Origin: Spirochaetota bacterium
Lineage (GTDB): Bacteria; Spirochaetota; UBA4802; UBA5550
Direction of reading: 5' to 3'
Assembly: GCA_016928865.1 (NCBI GenBank)
Contig: JAFGJX010000083.1
Coordinates: 1-37,544, forward strand
Length of the DNA stretch: 37,544 bases
This document shows positions 8,876-17,333 of the stretch, one piece after another. Each line of letters starts with the position of its first letter. The stretch's first letter is position 1. The position numbers were made by a program, and so were the translations under genes. Below the pieces are notes generated by a model. That model worked only from the letters and a program-made list of their open reading frames with translations, did not search any database and had not been told where the DNA came from.

Positions 8876-10162
8876 TTACCGCCTGTCCATGTCAACGTAA
8901 TCACGCAGGGTTTTTCCGGTATAGATCTGCCGCGGCCTGCCGATCTTAAACGGCACCGTGTCATGCATCTCTTTCCACTGCGCGATCCATCCCGGCATCC
9001 TGCCGATCGCGAACATGACCGGGTACATGTCCGTGGGGATCCCCATGGCCCGGTACAGGATCCCGCTGTAAAAGTCGATGTTCGGATAGAGCTTCCGCTC
9101 GACAAAATAATCGTCATGGAGTACCGCGTCTTCCAGCTCCAGCGCGATATCGATGAGCGGTTCCCTGATGCCGAATTTATTTATGAGGACCGTGCAGTGT
9201 TCTTTCAGTATTTTAGCCCGCGGATCGTAGTTCTTGTACACCCGGTGGCCGAACCCGAATAGCTTGAACTTATTGCTCTTGTCCTTTGCCCGCTCCATGT
9301 ACTCCCTGATAGACACCCCCTCGTCCTTGATGTCCTCGAGCATCTCGATCACATGCTGGTTGGCCCCCCCGTGGAGAGGACCCCACAGGGCGCAGATACC
9401 CGCGCAGATGGAAGAGTACAGGTTGACCATGCTGCTGCCCACCAGCCGCACCGTCGAGGTGCTGCAGTTCTGTTCGTGATCCGCATGCAGAATGAGCAGG
9501 ACATTGAGCGCCTTTTCAATCTCCGGGTGTATCTCGTAAGGTTTGACGGGACTGTCGAACATCATGTGAAGAAAGTTGCCGCAATACCTCAGATCATGCT
9601 TCGGGTACACGAACGGCTTGCCGATGGAATGCTTGTACGAATACGCGGCGATGGTGCGTATTTTCGAGATAAGCCGCGTGGCCATCGTGTCAAATGTCTG
9701 GCTCATGAAATCATCCGTATAAAAATAGGGATAGTAAACGGACAGCGCGTTCACCATCGTGCTCAGTATCGCCATGGGATGGGCCGTGGAGGGAAACCCG
9801 TCAAAAAAACGGACCATGTCCTCATGGATCATCGAGCTCTCGGTAAGCTTTGCAGAAAAGGCCTTGCGCTCCTCATCTTTTGGAAGCTCGCCGTACATGA
9901 GCAGAAAGCATGTCTCGGTGAAGCTTCCCCGTTCGGCCAGCTGCTCGATAGGATACCCCCGGTATCGGAGAATACCCTTCTCGCCGTCTATGTATGTAAT
10001 AGAGCTCATGCACGACCCCGTGTTCTGATATCCAGTATCAAGCGTAATATAACCGGTCATATCGCGCAGCGCGGAAATATCGATGGCCCTCTCCTTTTCG
10101 GTGCCTTCGACAACCGGAAGGCGGTAGCTTTTGTCTTCAAGATTAAGTATTGCCTCACTCAT
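8876..10162 (-). CDS. gltA: Citrate synthase
   Basis: A 428-residue citrate synthase, the length of the hexameric Gram-negative type. It condenses acetyl-CoA with oxaloacetate at the entry of the TCA cycle. The catalytic triad is visible: H264 in GPLHGGANQ, H306 in FGFGHRVYK and D363 in NIDFYSG. The C-terminal block GRMPGWIAQWKEM is typical. The frame opens further upstream to 10210, but AAGAGG eight bases before the ATG at 10162 supports the shorter start, which matches the family. It is a single-gene unit. A TATACT box sits about 65 bases upstream (minus strand, near 10229-10234), but no matching -35 was seen. Confidence 0.95.
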   Translation of the reverse strand: MSEAILNLEDKSYRLPVVEGTEKERAIDISALRDMTGYITLDTGYQNTGSCMSSITYIDGEKGILRYRGYPIEQLAERGSFTETCFLLMYGELPKDEERKAFSAKLTESSMIHEDMVRFFDGFPSTAHPMAILSTMVNALSVYYPYFYTDDFMSQTFDTMATRLISKIRTIAAYSYKHSIGKPFVYPKHDLRYCGNFLHMMFDSPVKPYEIHPEIEKALNVLLILHADHEQNCSTSTVRLVGSSMVNLYSSICAGICALWGPLHGGANQHVIEMLEDIKDEGVSIREYMERAKDKSNKFKLFGFGHRVYKNYDPRAKILKEHCTVLINKFGIREPLIDIALELEDAVLHDDYFVERKLYPNIDFYSGILYRAMGIPTDMYPVMFAIGRMPGWIAQWKEMHDTVPFKIGRPRQIYTGKTLRDYVDMDRR

Positions 10163-10614
10163 AACCAGACCTCTTGCTTGTACAACATTCTCACGGCCCA
10201 CCGGCGCCAACCGTCGCCGCAGCCGAAGTATAAAAGACAGGGACCCGGTAACCAGTCGTTGAATCGTACATCACAGCTATCAAATATTTGAATTGAAAAT
10301 GAAGTAATTACACTGATTCCCGTGAATCTGATTTATCATGACGAAGTCATCCGCTCCGTCCAGTTCCGGGAATGCATTCAAACGGTGCTTACAATAACCG
10401 GGATCCTGAGAGACGCCTTTGTATACCTTATACTCTTGGATGTTTTAAACGATATCCGTATAATTATTCTTCGCTGGACAAAGATAATCGTGTCACGGAT
10501 GAATCATATGAACATGTTCAATCGATATATTCCCATATAAATACGTCAAGCGATAATTCGTGCCATTAATTTATACACGGACAATTTTTTGGGCGATTCC
10601 GCAAAGAAAAATGC

Positions 10615-10644
10615 TTGCAATGACCGCCGGTTACAGTGTATAAT
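10615..10644 (+). promoter_or_regulatory. Sigma-70 promoter upstream of LysM/M23 peptidase
   Basis: TTGCAA (10615-10620) and a perfect TATAAT (10639-10644) are separated by 18 bases. Transcription would start near 10651, leaving a leader of about 175 bases before the first possible start codon of the peptidase gene. Confidence 0.6.
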
Positions 10645-10668
10645 TTTATCCCGGTTGTGGTAAAAAAT

Positions 10669-10711
10669 AATCATCGTCCTGTGCAACAATACCGAGTGAC
10701 ACTCGATGATT
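10669..10711 (+). promoter_or_regulatory. Possible alternative-pairing leader structure
   Basis: AATCATCG (10669-10676) can pair with CGATGATT (10704-10711), while CGAGT (10693-10697) can pair with ACTCG (10701-10705) around GAC. The two pairings share bases 10704-10705 and so compete. This could be a regulatory leader of the peptidase gene; it matches no riboswitch consensus that I recognise. Confidence 0.25.
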
Positions 10712-10825
10712 GGCAGAGCTCCGGGACATGCCCCCGTGCGGTGAAATTAATATCGCCGGCGTGTCCTGGAACGCGGCGCTCGATCTGTATTCAGTGCCGC
10801 ATCGAAATTATTACAAGTTAAATTA

Positions 10826-11929
10826 TTGGCCAAGGCGCCCGATAATAACAACAGGCAACCTGCATGGCAAAAGGTTGTGATTACGTCGGTTTATGCATCA
10901 ATGAAAATCTGGTCACAAAAAAAAGATAATCGCCGCAGATTCTGCCTGGAAATGCTGCCGAATAACGACATGGCATCCCTTGCAGGCGAAACGCGGTCCC
11001 GCTTCAAGCGCGCGGGAACATTTTTTTCACGCATTCCACGAAAATTCCTGCTTGTCATATCAGCGGCGCTCGCCCTTTCGCTCATCGCCATTATCCCCAA
11101 TCTTACCAATGGGCCTGAAGAGCCGATTGACCCGATACTGCAGGACGATATCGAGAAGAACAAGATACTCCAATCGTCGAACACGGATTATTCAAATCCC
11201 GACGCGAAAGAGAAGCTTGTTATCGTGGAGCACGTGGTCAAGCCGGGCGAGAACCTCAGCGTAATCGCGCGCGACTATGGCATATCAATCGACACCATCT
11301 GCGGCTCCAACAACCTCAGGTCGTACGACTTCATCCGCGCCGGCACGCGCCTGAAAATTCCGAACAAGGACGGCATACTCTACCGGATGCGGGGTGGGAA
11401 CAACATTACCGGCATCGCGAAGAAGTACCGGGTCTCTATTGAAAAGATCATTGCCGAGAACGACCTGAAAAATCCCGACTTCGTGCAGAAGGATTCTGTG
11501 ATATTCATTCCTGACGCTAAGCCGCAGAATATCATCCGCGGGTTCATGTGGCCGACCAGGGGACGATATATTACCTGCGGTTACGGGTGGCGGCGCAACC
11601 CCTTTAATCGAAAGTATCGCGAATTCCATCAGGGACTTGACATTCGGGCCCGCTACGAGTGGATACGGGCCTCCAAGTACGGCAAGGTGACCTATACCGG
11701 ATGGATGGGCGGCTACGGCAACGCCGTGATAATCGCCCATCCCGGAGGATGGAAGACGCTCTACGCCCATCTCTCCAGAATAATCGTGAGAAGGGGACAG
11801 TACGTCAAGCAGGGTCAGACAATCGCCAGGAGCGGAAATACCGGCCGGTCAACGGGCCCACACCTTCATTATGAGATAATCAAGAGCGGCAGGAACAAGA
11901 ACCCCTACACATATCTCCATAAAAAGTAA
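10826..11929 (+). CDS. Membrane-anchored LysM/M23 peptidoglycan endopeptidase
   Basis: Up to 367 residues. A single membrane segment (about 72-92) anchors the protein, followed by a linker, two LysM peptidoglycan-binding modules (about 133-178 and 184-229) and a C-terminal M23 (lysostaphin/LytM) peptidase. Zinc and catalytic residues are intact: H268 and D272 in FHQGLD, H315 in YAHLS, H346 and H348 in GPHLHYE. It should cut peptide cross-links in the periplasm, in cell growth or division. The start is uncertain: the longest frame opens with TTG at 10826, alternatives are ATG at 10901, 10952 and 10970, and none has a clear Shine-Dalgarno. All choices keep the anchor and domains. It is a single-gene unit converging on the M48 peptidase gene. 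Confidence 0.88.
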   Translation: MAKAPDNNNRQPAWQKVVITSVYASMKIWSQKKDNRRRFCLEMLPNNDMASLAGETRSRFKRAGTFFSRIPRKFLLVISAALALSLIAIIPNLTNGPEEPIDPILQDDIEKNKILQSSNTDYSNPDAKEKLVIVEHVVKPGENLSVIARDYGISIDTICGSNNLRSYDFIRAGTRLKIPNKDGILYRMRGGNNITGIAKKYRVSIEKIIAENDLKNPDFVQKDSVIFIPDAKPQNIIRGFMWPTRGRYITCGYGWRRNPFNRKYREFHQGLDIRARYEWIRASKYGKVTYTGWMGGYGNAVIIAHPGGWKTLYAHLSRIIVRRGQYVKQGQTIARSGNTGRSTGPHLHYEIIKSGRNKNPYTYLHKK

Positions 11930-12009
11930 GCGGCTCATTCCGCACCCGCTCGAAGCGGAGCGCACATTCCCCCAACAACAGATTTTGTGTAAAACCGCGC
12001 CTCGCGCTC

Positions 12010-12025
12010 GCCGGGAAGTCCCGGC
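12010..12025. terminator. Hairpin between convergent peptidase genes
   Basis: GCCGGGA (12010-12016) and TCCCGGC (12019-12025) form a compact GC-rich stem, best drawn as six pairs with an AAGT loop. It lies seven bases past the M48 gene stop, and reading the minus strand a GGTTTT tract follows about 14 bases later. It is a plausible terminator, mainly for the minus strand. Confidence 0.35.
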
Positions 12026-12032
12026 CGGAAGG

Positions 12033-13157
12033 CTACAGCGCGTGCTTGCGCGCGAAGGCGATCCTCTTCTTGATTGAGGGATGGCTGTAGAACATGAATT
12101 CGGTGACCGGGTTCGGGTCGCGGTCAGCGAGGTTCATGTCCGCGAGCTTTTCCATGGTCGAGATGAAGGCGTCCCGGTCCCGGGTCGCGTCAAGCGCGTA
12201 CCGGTCCGCCTCGCGCTCGTATCGCCGCGAGAGCGCGTTCGAAAGCGGCATGGTGACCAGGCTGAACAGGGTCAGGTAAAAGAGGAGAACGGGGATGGCC
12301 GCGATATCGTATACCTGCTCGTACCCGAGGTACCCGAGCGTGACGCGATACAGCTCTCCGCACAGAAAGAACGACAGGAAGATGCTCGCGCTCCCCAGCA
12401 CGATCGACTTCACAATGTGCCGCTTCCTGTAGTGCCCGAGCTCGTGCGCGAAGACCACGGCGATCTCGTCCGGGGTGAAGCGCTCTATCAGCGTGTCGCT
12501 CAGAATGATGCGCTTGCTGCTGCCGATACCGGTAAATCCCGCATTCGCCTTTTTCGTGTCCTTGCTCAGGTTGAACGAATATATCCCGCTGATGGATATG
12601 CCCTGCCCCTCGAGCAGGCGCCCGATCCGCTCCCGTATCTCATCGGATTCGAGCTCACGGAACCGGTAAAAGATAGGGAAGATGACCACCGGAGCGATCC
12701 GCGCCATGAACACGGAGATGAAAAAGATGAACATGCTGAACCAGAGCCACCAGAGCCAACCGGTCAGCTTCAGGAAAACGTAAAAGACCACCGCGACCGG
12801 CAGGCCCACGACCACGCTGATCGCCGCCCCCTTCATCTTTTCGATAAGCCAGGCCGCGACGGTCTGGTTCGAGAGCCCGAACCGGTGCTCCACAATGTAC
12901 CCGCCGTAAAAATCGAAGGGAAAATCGATCAGCGAATAAAGGGCGCCCGTGACCGCAATGAAGGCCAGGAATATCAGATAATCGTTCGAGAGAAAACCGG
13001 AAACCAGGCCGACGATCAGCGGCGAGACCCCGCTGAATGCGAGGATGCCGATGATGACAACATTGAGTACTATGCCTGCAATCGAGAGGCGCAGCTTGAT
13101 TTTATTATAAATTTTTTCGCGGGGATGCTTGATTTCTTCTCCGGAAGGTTCAGGCAT
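12033..13157 (-). CDS. M48 family metallopeptidase, Ste24/CAAX protease type
   Basis: A 374-residue integral membrane zinc protease. The N-terminal half has several membrane segments and the Ste24-type region (FDFYGGYIVEHRFGLSNQT, about 81-99). The zinc motif HELGH (H238, E239, H242) and the downstream ligand E314 in YEREAD are intact, with two more membrane helices between them. The family was named for CAAX-prenyl processing in eukaryotes; in bacteria, members act in membrane protein quality control, which is the likelier role here. GGAG seven bases before the ATG supports the start. It lies 62 bases after iorB on the same strand and could be read through from that operon, although its function appears unrelated. 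Confidence 0.9.
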   Translation of the reverse strand: MPEPSGEEIKHPREKIYNKIKLRLSIAGIVLNVVIIGILAFSGVSPLIVGLVSGFLSNDYLIFLAFIAVTGALYSLIDFPFDFYGGYIVEHRFGLSNQTVAAWLIEKMKGAAISVVVGLPVAVVFYVFLKLTGWLWWLWFSMFIFFISVFMARIAPVVIFPIFYRFRELESDEIRERIGRLLEGQGISISGIYSFNLSKDTKKANAGFTGIGSSKRIILSDTLIERFTPDEIAVVFAHELGHYRKRHIVKSIVLGSASIFLSFFLCGELYRVTLGYLGYEQVYDIAAIPVLLFYLTLFSLVTMPLSNALSRRYEREADRYALDATRDRDAFISTMEKLADMNLADRDPNPVTEFMFYSHPSIKKRIAFARKHAL

Positions 13158-13219
13158 TAAAGAGCTCCAGGTATTTTATTAATAAGCACACTGGGATGGG
13201 GCGTCTTGGTTCAAAGATA

Positions 13220-13798
13220 TTACGCTGTCTCCTTATACTCCCTGCCCATGGTGAAGGCCTTGAGGTTCATATCGAGGAACTTCTCCTTTACAAGGGACCT
13301 GATCGCGGCCTCCCACTGCTCGCCGGTGAATTCGAGATCCTTCGACAGGATGCCGAGCATCACGATGTTCAGCGCCTTCCTGGTCCCGAGCTCTTTCAAT
13401 ATGGCTTCCGTGTCGACGAAAACCGCGTTCTTCACGTTCTTCCCGACCCACTCCTCAATGTCGGACGGGTATTTCATCGCGCCGGTCTGCACCGGCGCCG
13501 GGTCCACTTTCTCGCGGTTGACGATCAGCTTCCCGGCGGGGGCCAGATAGTCCAGCTTCCGCAGCACCTCGAGCATCTCCAGGCTCACGATGAAGTCGGC
13601 CTCCTCCCGCGGGATGAGCGGCGAGTAAACCTTCTCGCCATAGCGGACGTTGCAGTCGACGCTGCCGCCCCGCTGCGCCATGCCGTGCACCTCCGACTCC
13701 TTCACGTCGTAACCGGCGTTCATGGCGACTTCCATGAGTATCTTGCTTGCCAGAATGACGCCCTGGCCTCCGACCCCGGCAAAAATCACGTTCTTCAT
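13220..13798 (-). CDS. iorB: Indolepyruvate oxidoreductase subunit beta
   Basis: A 192-residue gamma-type (pyruvate:ferredoxin oxidoreductase gamma-like) subunit. The N-terminal NVIFAGVGGQGVILASKIL and SEVHGMAQRGGSV blocks are typical of IorB. With IorA it forms the thiamine-diphosphate enzyme that oxidatively decarboxylates aryl-pyruvates to aryl-acetyl-CoA. AGGAA upstream of the ATG sets the start; the gene begins 10 bases after the iorA stop, so the two are translationally linked. Length is normal for the subunit. Confidence 0.92.
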   Translation of the reverse strand: MKNVIFAGVGGQGVILASKILMEVAMNAGYDVKESEVHGMAQRGGSVDCNVRYGEKVYSPLIPREEADFIVSLEMLEVLRKLDYLAPAGKLIVNREKVDPAPVQTGAMKYPSDIEEWVGKNVKNAVFVDTEAILKELGTRKALNIVMLGILSKDLEFTGEQWEAAIRSLVKEKFLDMNLKAFTMGREYKETA

Positions 13799-13808
13799 GC
13801 CCTGTTCC

Positions 13809-15371
13809 TCACTTCATCAAGATGCATTTTCTCTTCGATATAATGACCGACGGCTCCGGCGCCGCCACCTCTTCGCGCACGATGCGCTCGAATTCGTCCA
13901 TGTTTTTCGGATCGGTCACCACGACGCGCTTCACCCCGCATGCCTTTGCCAGCAGCTCCAGGTCAAGCGCGTGGGTCTCCTCGCCCATCAGCGTCTTTCC
14001 CGTCGCCGGGTGGTCCTGATGCCCGGTCATGGCCGTGCCCCGGTTGTCCAGGATGATCACCGTGCCGGTACCACGGTTGTAGACCAGGTCGATGAGCGGG
14101 GTAATCCCCGAATGGACGAAGGTCGAATCGCCGATAACCGCCACGCTCCTGCGCGCCATTTCCGGGCCGTGCGCCTTTTCCATGCCCAGGTGCATCCCGA
14201 TGCCGGCGCCCATGCAGCCCTGGGTGTGCATCGCCGAATACGGCGGGAGCGCGGCCAGAGTGTAGCACCCGATGTCTCCGTTCACGATCAGGTCGAGCTT
14301 GCCGAGCACCGAGAACACGAACCCGTGCGGACACCCCTTGCAGAGCGCCGGCGGACGCGGAGGAATCGGCTCGGTCTCGTATTTCGGGTATTTCCCCGGA
14401 TGGGCCCTGCCGTTCAGCGCCTGATCGACGATCTCCGGCGTGAGCTCGAAGCAGATCGGGATTATCTCCTTGCCGGTGCACGGAATGCCGAGCGCCTTCA
14501 CGTAATCTTCAATAAACGGATCGAGCTCTTCCACGACGTAGAGGGTTTCCACGCCCGCGGCGAACTCGCGTATCAGCCTGTCGGGCATCGGCCACACCAT
14601 GCCGATCTTGAGCACCGAGTCGTCCGGGCAGGCCTCCTTCACGTACTGGTAGGCGACGCTGTCGGTAATGATGCCCCGCTTTTTGCTTTTTCCCCATTCG
14701 ATGCGGTTGAGCCCACTCGTATCGGAATATTCCTTCAGCTTCAGATGCTGCTCTTCAATGAACACGTGGCGCGGCCGCGCGTGCACGGGCAGCATCACGT
14801 ACTTTTTGAAATTGCGGACAAAGGGCTTTACCGGCACGTCCTGCTTCGGCTCGATTGTAACAATTCCCTGCGAGTGGGCGATCCTGGTGGTGATGCGGAC
14901 GATCACCGGCCGGTCGTACTTTTCGGATATCTCGAACGCGAGTTTCGTGAAGTCCTTGCACTCCTGCGGGCTGGAAGGCTCGATCATGGGCACCTTGGCG
15001 GCCCGCGCCAGGTGCCGGTTGTCCTGCTCGTTCTGCGAGCTCCAGGCCATCGGGTCGTCGGCGTTGATGATGACGAAGCCTCCGTTCACGCCGGTGTACG
15101 AGAAGGTGAAGAGCGGGTCGGCCGCCACGTTCAGGCCGACGTGCTTCATGGCCGCCAGGGCCCGCGCGCCGGCGACCGACGCCCCGGCAGCAACCTCGAG
15201 CGCGACCTTCTCGTTGGGAGACCACTGCGACTTGATATCGCGATAGTCCCGCGCTATGGTCTCAAGAATCTCAGTGCTCGGCGTCCCGGGATAGGCGGTG
15301 GCGACATGGCACCCGGCCTCGTACGCTCCGCGCGCGATGGCCTCATTGCCCAGCAATACCTTCTTTTCCAT
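13809..15371 (-). CDS. iorA: Indolepyruvate oxidoreductase subunit alpha, no ferredoxin domain
   Basis: A 520-residue fused alpha/beta-type 2-oxoacid oxidoreductase subunit. The N-terminal pyrimidine-binding part starts LLGNEAIARGAYEAGC with ATAYPGTPSTEI; the ThDP pyrophosphate-binding part has LCKGCPHGF, GDIGCYTLA and VAVIGDSTFVHSG...DNRGTAMTGHQDHP. It decarboxylates indolepyruvate and related aryl-pyruvates. The usual IorA is longer (around 600 residues) because of a C-terminal domain with two [4Fe-4S] clusters. Here the protein stops right after PSVIISKRKCILMK, and iorB begins 10 bases later, so no cluster cysteines follow. The ending is clean, not frame-shifted. GGAG precedes the ATG. Electron transfer must use another partner, or the enzyme uses a separate ferredoxin. 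Confidence 0.9.
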   Translation of the reverse strand: MEKKVLLGNEAIARGAYEAGCHVATAYPGTPSTEILETIARDYRDIKSQWSPNEKVALEVAAGASVAGARALAAMKHVGLNVAADPLFTFSYTGVNGGFVIINADDPMAWSSQNEQDNRHLARAAKVPMIEPSSPQECKDFTKLAFEISEKYDRPVIVRITTRIAHSQGIVTIEPKQDVPVKPFVRNFKKYVMLPVHARPRHVFIEEQHLKLKEYSDTSGLNRIEWGKSKKRGIITDSVAYQYVKEACPDDSVLKIGMVWPMPDRLIREFAAGVETLYVVEELDPFIEDYVKALGIPCTGKEIIPICFELTPEIVDQALNGRAHPGKYPKYETEPIPPRPPALCKGCPHGFVFSVLGKLDLIVNGDIGCYTLAALPPYSAMHTQGCMGAGIGMHLGMEKAHGPEMARRSVAVIGDSTFVHSGITPLIDLVYNRGTGTVIILDNRGTAMTGHQDHPATGKTLMGEETHALDLELLAKACGVKRVVVTDPKNMDEFERIVREEVAAPEPSVIISKRKCILMK

Positions 15372-15391
15372 TGTCTTCTCCAGCTATATAT

Positions 15392-15432
15392 GCAGTGAAT
15401 AAACGCCCCCTTCGGGGGCGTTTATTCACTGC
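15392..15432. terminator. 19-bp perfect hairpin inside paaK-ACT-ior operon
   Basis: A perfect inverted repeat with 19-base arms (15392-15410 and 15414-15432) and a TTC loop (or a UUCG tetraloop). The core is five C/G pairs flanked by AAACG/CGTTT and ending ATTCAC, resembling a bidirectional intrinsic terminator. It starts one base after the ACT-gene stop and ends 20 bases before the iorA start. It may attenuate iorAB, or protect or process the message. Confidence 0.65.
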
Positions 15433-15433
15433 C

Positions 15434-15865
15434 TCATTGCCCTATAATATCGATCTTCTTGACGATCTGATAGCCTTCCTGGGTCAGGGCCTTCTTCGCG
15501 GCCTCGATGTCGTCAAAGCGGAAGATCATGACCGCCCTGTCGCCGCGCTTCTCGGTAAAGGCGTACATGTATTCGATGTTAAGCCCCTTCTTGGAGAAGG
15601 CCTCGATCGCGCGCAGGAGGGAGCCCGGCGAATCGTCGAGCTCGACCGCGAGCACTTCCGTGGCGGACGAGGTGAAGCGCGCATCGCCCAGGGCCTTCTT
15701 CGCCTTTTCGACGTCGCTCACGATCATCCGCAAGATCCCGAAATCGGATGTCTCGGCGATTGTCAGGGTGATTATATTGATGTTCGCATCGGCAAGCGCC
15801 TTCAGCACGCCCTGCAGATGGCCCGGCTTGTTTTCCATGAATACTGAGAGTTGCGTAACGTTCAT
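15434..15865 (-). CDS. Tandem ACT-domain protein
   Basis: A 143-residue soluble protein made of two ACT modules (about 4-66 and 71-139); each begins with a characteristic E-N-K-P-G-H-L or D-S-P-G-S-L segment that binds amino acids in this family. Stand-alone double-ACT proteins of this kind are commonly found beside phenylacetate-CoA ligase and indolepyruvate oxidoreductase genes, as here. A role as an aromatic amino-acid sensor or allosteric partner of the ligase is inference. AAAGGAGG six bases before the ATG gives a strong start; the PaaK stop is 12 bases upstream. Confidence 0.88.
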   Translation of the reverse strand: MNVTQLSVFMENKPGHLQGVLKALADANINIITLTIAETSDFGILRMIVSDVEKAKKALGDARFTSSATEVLAVELDDSPGSLLRAIEAFSKKGLNIEYMYAFTEKRGDRAVMIFRFDDIEAAKKALTQEGYQIVKKIDIIGQ

Positions 15866-15877
15866 TGTCGGCCTCCT

Positions 15878-17182
15878 TTATATCTTCCTTCTGTCTACCA
15901 CGCGCACCGCCTTGCCCTCGCTCCGCGCTATGGTCATCGGCTCCACCAGCGTAATCTTCGCGGATATTCCCAAAACGCTCCGGAAGCGGTCGCTGATCTT
16001 CTTCTTCAGATTATCGAGCACCTTCACCTCGTCGGAGAAGAGCTTCTCGCTGACCTCCACCATGACCTCGACGTCGTCGAGGGCAGCCTTGCGGTCGAGG
16101 ATGATCTGGTAGTGCGGCTCGGTGCCTTCCACTTCCATGAGCACGTTCTCGATCTGCGACGGGAAAACGTTCACGCCGCGGATGATGAGCATGTCGTCTG
16201 ACCTGCCGGTGACCTTCTCCATCTTGACCAGTGTCCTGCCGCACTTGCACGGCTCCCGGTACAGGCGGGTGATGTCCCGCGACCGGTACCTGATGCCCGG
16301 GAAGGCCTCCTTGGTGATGGTGGTGTAGACGATCTCCCCCTTCTCCCCCTCGGGGAGGATATCGCCGGTCTCCGGGTCGATGATTTCCACGTAGAAGTGG
16401 TCCTCGTGAACGTGGAGGCCCGATTTCTCCTGGCACTCGCACGACACGCCCGGCCCGATAACTTCGGAAAGGCCGTAGATGTCGTACGCATTGATGCCCA
16501 GGCGCGTCTCGATCTCCTTGCGCATGGCCTCGGACCAGGGCTCCGCGCCGAGGATCCCGGCCCGGAGCTTCGTCTTGCTGATATCATAATCAGGCCGCTT
16601 CTTCTCGATATAATCCGCTATATTCAGCAGATAGGACGGCGTGCACGCGAGCATGGTGGTGCCGAAGTCCTTTATCAGCATGAGCTGCCGCTCGGTGTTG
16701 CCCCCCGATATGGGAACCGTGAGCGCGCCGAGCTTCTCCGCGCCGTAGTGAAGCCCCAGCCCCCCGGTAAAGAGGCCGTAGCCGTAGGCCACCTGGATCA
16801 CGTCCTTCTCGGATGCGCCGTAGGCGACCAGGCAGCGCGCCACCACTTCCGCGAATATGTCCACGTCCTTCCTGGTGTATCCCACAACCGTGGCGTTGCC
16901 GGTGGTCCCTGACGAGGAATGCACCCTGACGACCTTGTCCATCGGCATCGCGAACAGGCCGAACGGATAGTTGTCCCGCATGTCCTGCTTGGTGAGAAAG
17001 GGAACCCGCTTCATGTCGTCAAGCGACTTGAACTGGTTCGGGTGGAAGCCGGCGGCTTCGAACTTCTTGTGGTAAAACGCGTTATTCTCATAGGCGTGGC
17101 TGATTGACCACTTGAGCCGCTCGAGCTGCAGCTCGCGCATCTTCTTTAAGGGCATTGTCTCAATTTCTTTATTAAAATACAT
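15878..17182 (-). CDS. paaK: Phenylacetate-CoA ligase family protein
   Basis: A 434-residue AMP-forming aryl-CoA ligase of the PaaK family. The ATP-binding P-loop SSSGTTGN is at 89-96; further family motifs are AEPWSE, YGLSEVIGPGVSCEC, YRSRDIT and the C-terminal SDDMLIIRGVNVFPSQIE hinge. It activates phenylacetate or indoleacetate with ATP and CoA. With iorAB downstream, it links aromatic 2-keto acids, aryl-CoA and free aryl acids; direction in the cell is not known. The open frame extends to 17257, but AGGGGGGAT just before the ATG at 17182 fixes the start and gives the usual family length. First gene of the operon. Confidence 0.92.
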   Translation of the reverse strand: MYFNKEIETMPLKKMRELQLERLKWSISHAYENNAFYHKKFEAAGFHPNQFKSLDDMKRVPFLTKQDMRDNYPFGLFAMPMDKVVRVHSSSGTTGNATVVGYTRKDVDIFAEVVARCLVAYGASEKDVIQVAYGYGLFTGGLGLHYGAEKLGALTVPISGGNTERQLMLIKDFGTTMLACTPSYLLNIADYIEKKRPDYDISKTKLRAGILGAEPWSEAMRKEIETRLGINAYDIYGLSEVIGPGVSCECQEKSGLHVHEDHFYVEIIDPETGDILPEGEKGEIVYTTITKEAFPGIRYRSRDITRLYREPCKCGRTLVKMEKVTGRSDDMLIIRGVNVFPSQIENVLMEVEGTEPHYQIILDRKAALDDVEVMVEVSEKLFSDEVKVLDNLKKKISDRFRSVLGISAKITLVEPMTIARSEGKAVRVVDRRKI

Positions 17183-17229
17183 CGATCCCCCCTGGTGGTA
17201 TGATTGAAGGATTCCCATGGAATGAATCA

Positions 17230-17257
17230 AATATAGAAAGGCGCGTCCTTTTTTCAA
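17230..17257 (-). promoter_or_regulatory. Sigma-70 promoter of the paaK-ACT-iorAB operon
   Basis: Minus-strand TTGAAA (17257-17252) and TATATT (17235-17230) are 16 bases apart, each 5 of 6 to consensus. Transcription would start near 17223, about 40 bases before the paaK ATG and its Shine-Dalgarno. Confidence 0.55.
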
Positions 17258-17333
17258 GGAAAAAATTTCAAACGCAGCGGGTAGCGATAATAAAGATAGA
17301 AGGAAGCAGATGTCAGAATCCGGGCCGATCAGA

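Larger units (their letters stand above)
10211..10825. other. AT-rich intergenic region without a convincing gene
   Basis: About 615 bases separate citrate synthase from the LysM/M23 gene. It is clearly AT-richer than its neighbours. Two short frames (10322-10540 and 10636-10821) lack ribosome binding sites and recognisable protein character. The stretch contains the promoter at 10615-10644 and a leader with competing inverted repeats. Confidence 0.5.

Noticed and set aside
10322..10540. Possible 72-codon gene in the AT-rich gap
   Set aside because: GTG start without ribosome binding site, no recognisable family, composition like non-coding AT-rich DNA.
13722..15398. Long plus-strand open frame of 558 codons
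   Set aside because: It is antisense to iorA, starts inside iorB, and has the Arg/His/Val-rich composition expected from the complement of a GC-rich gene.
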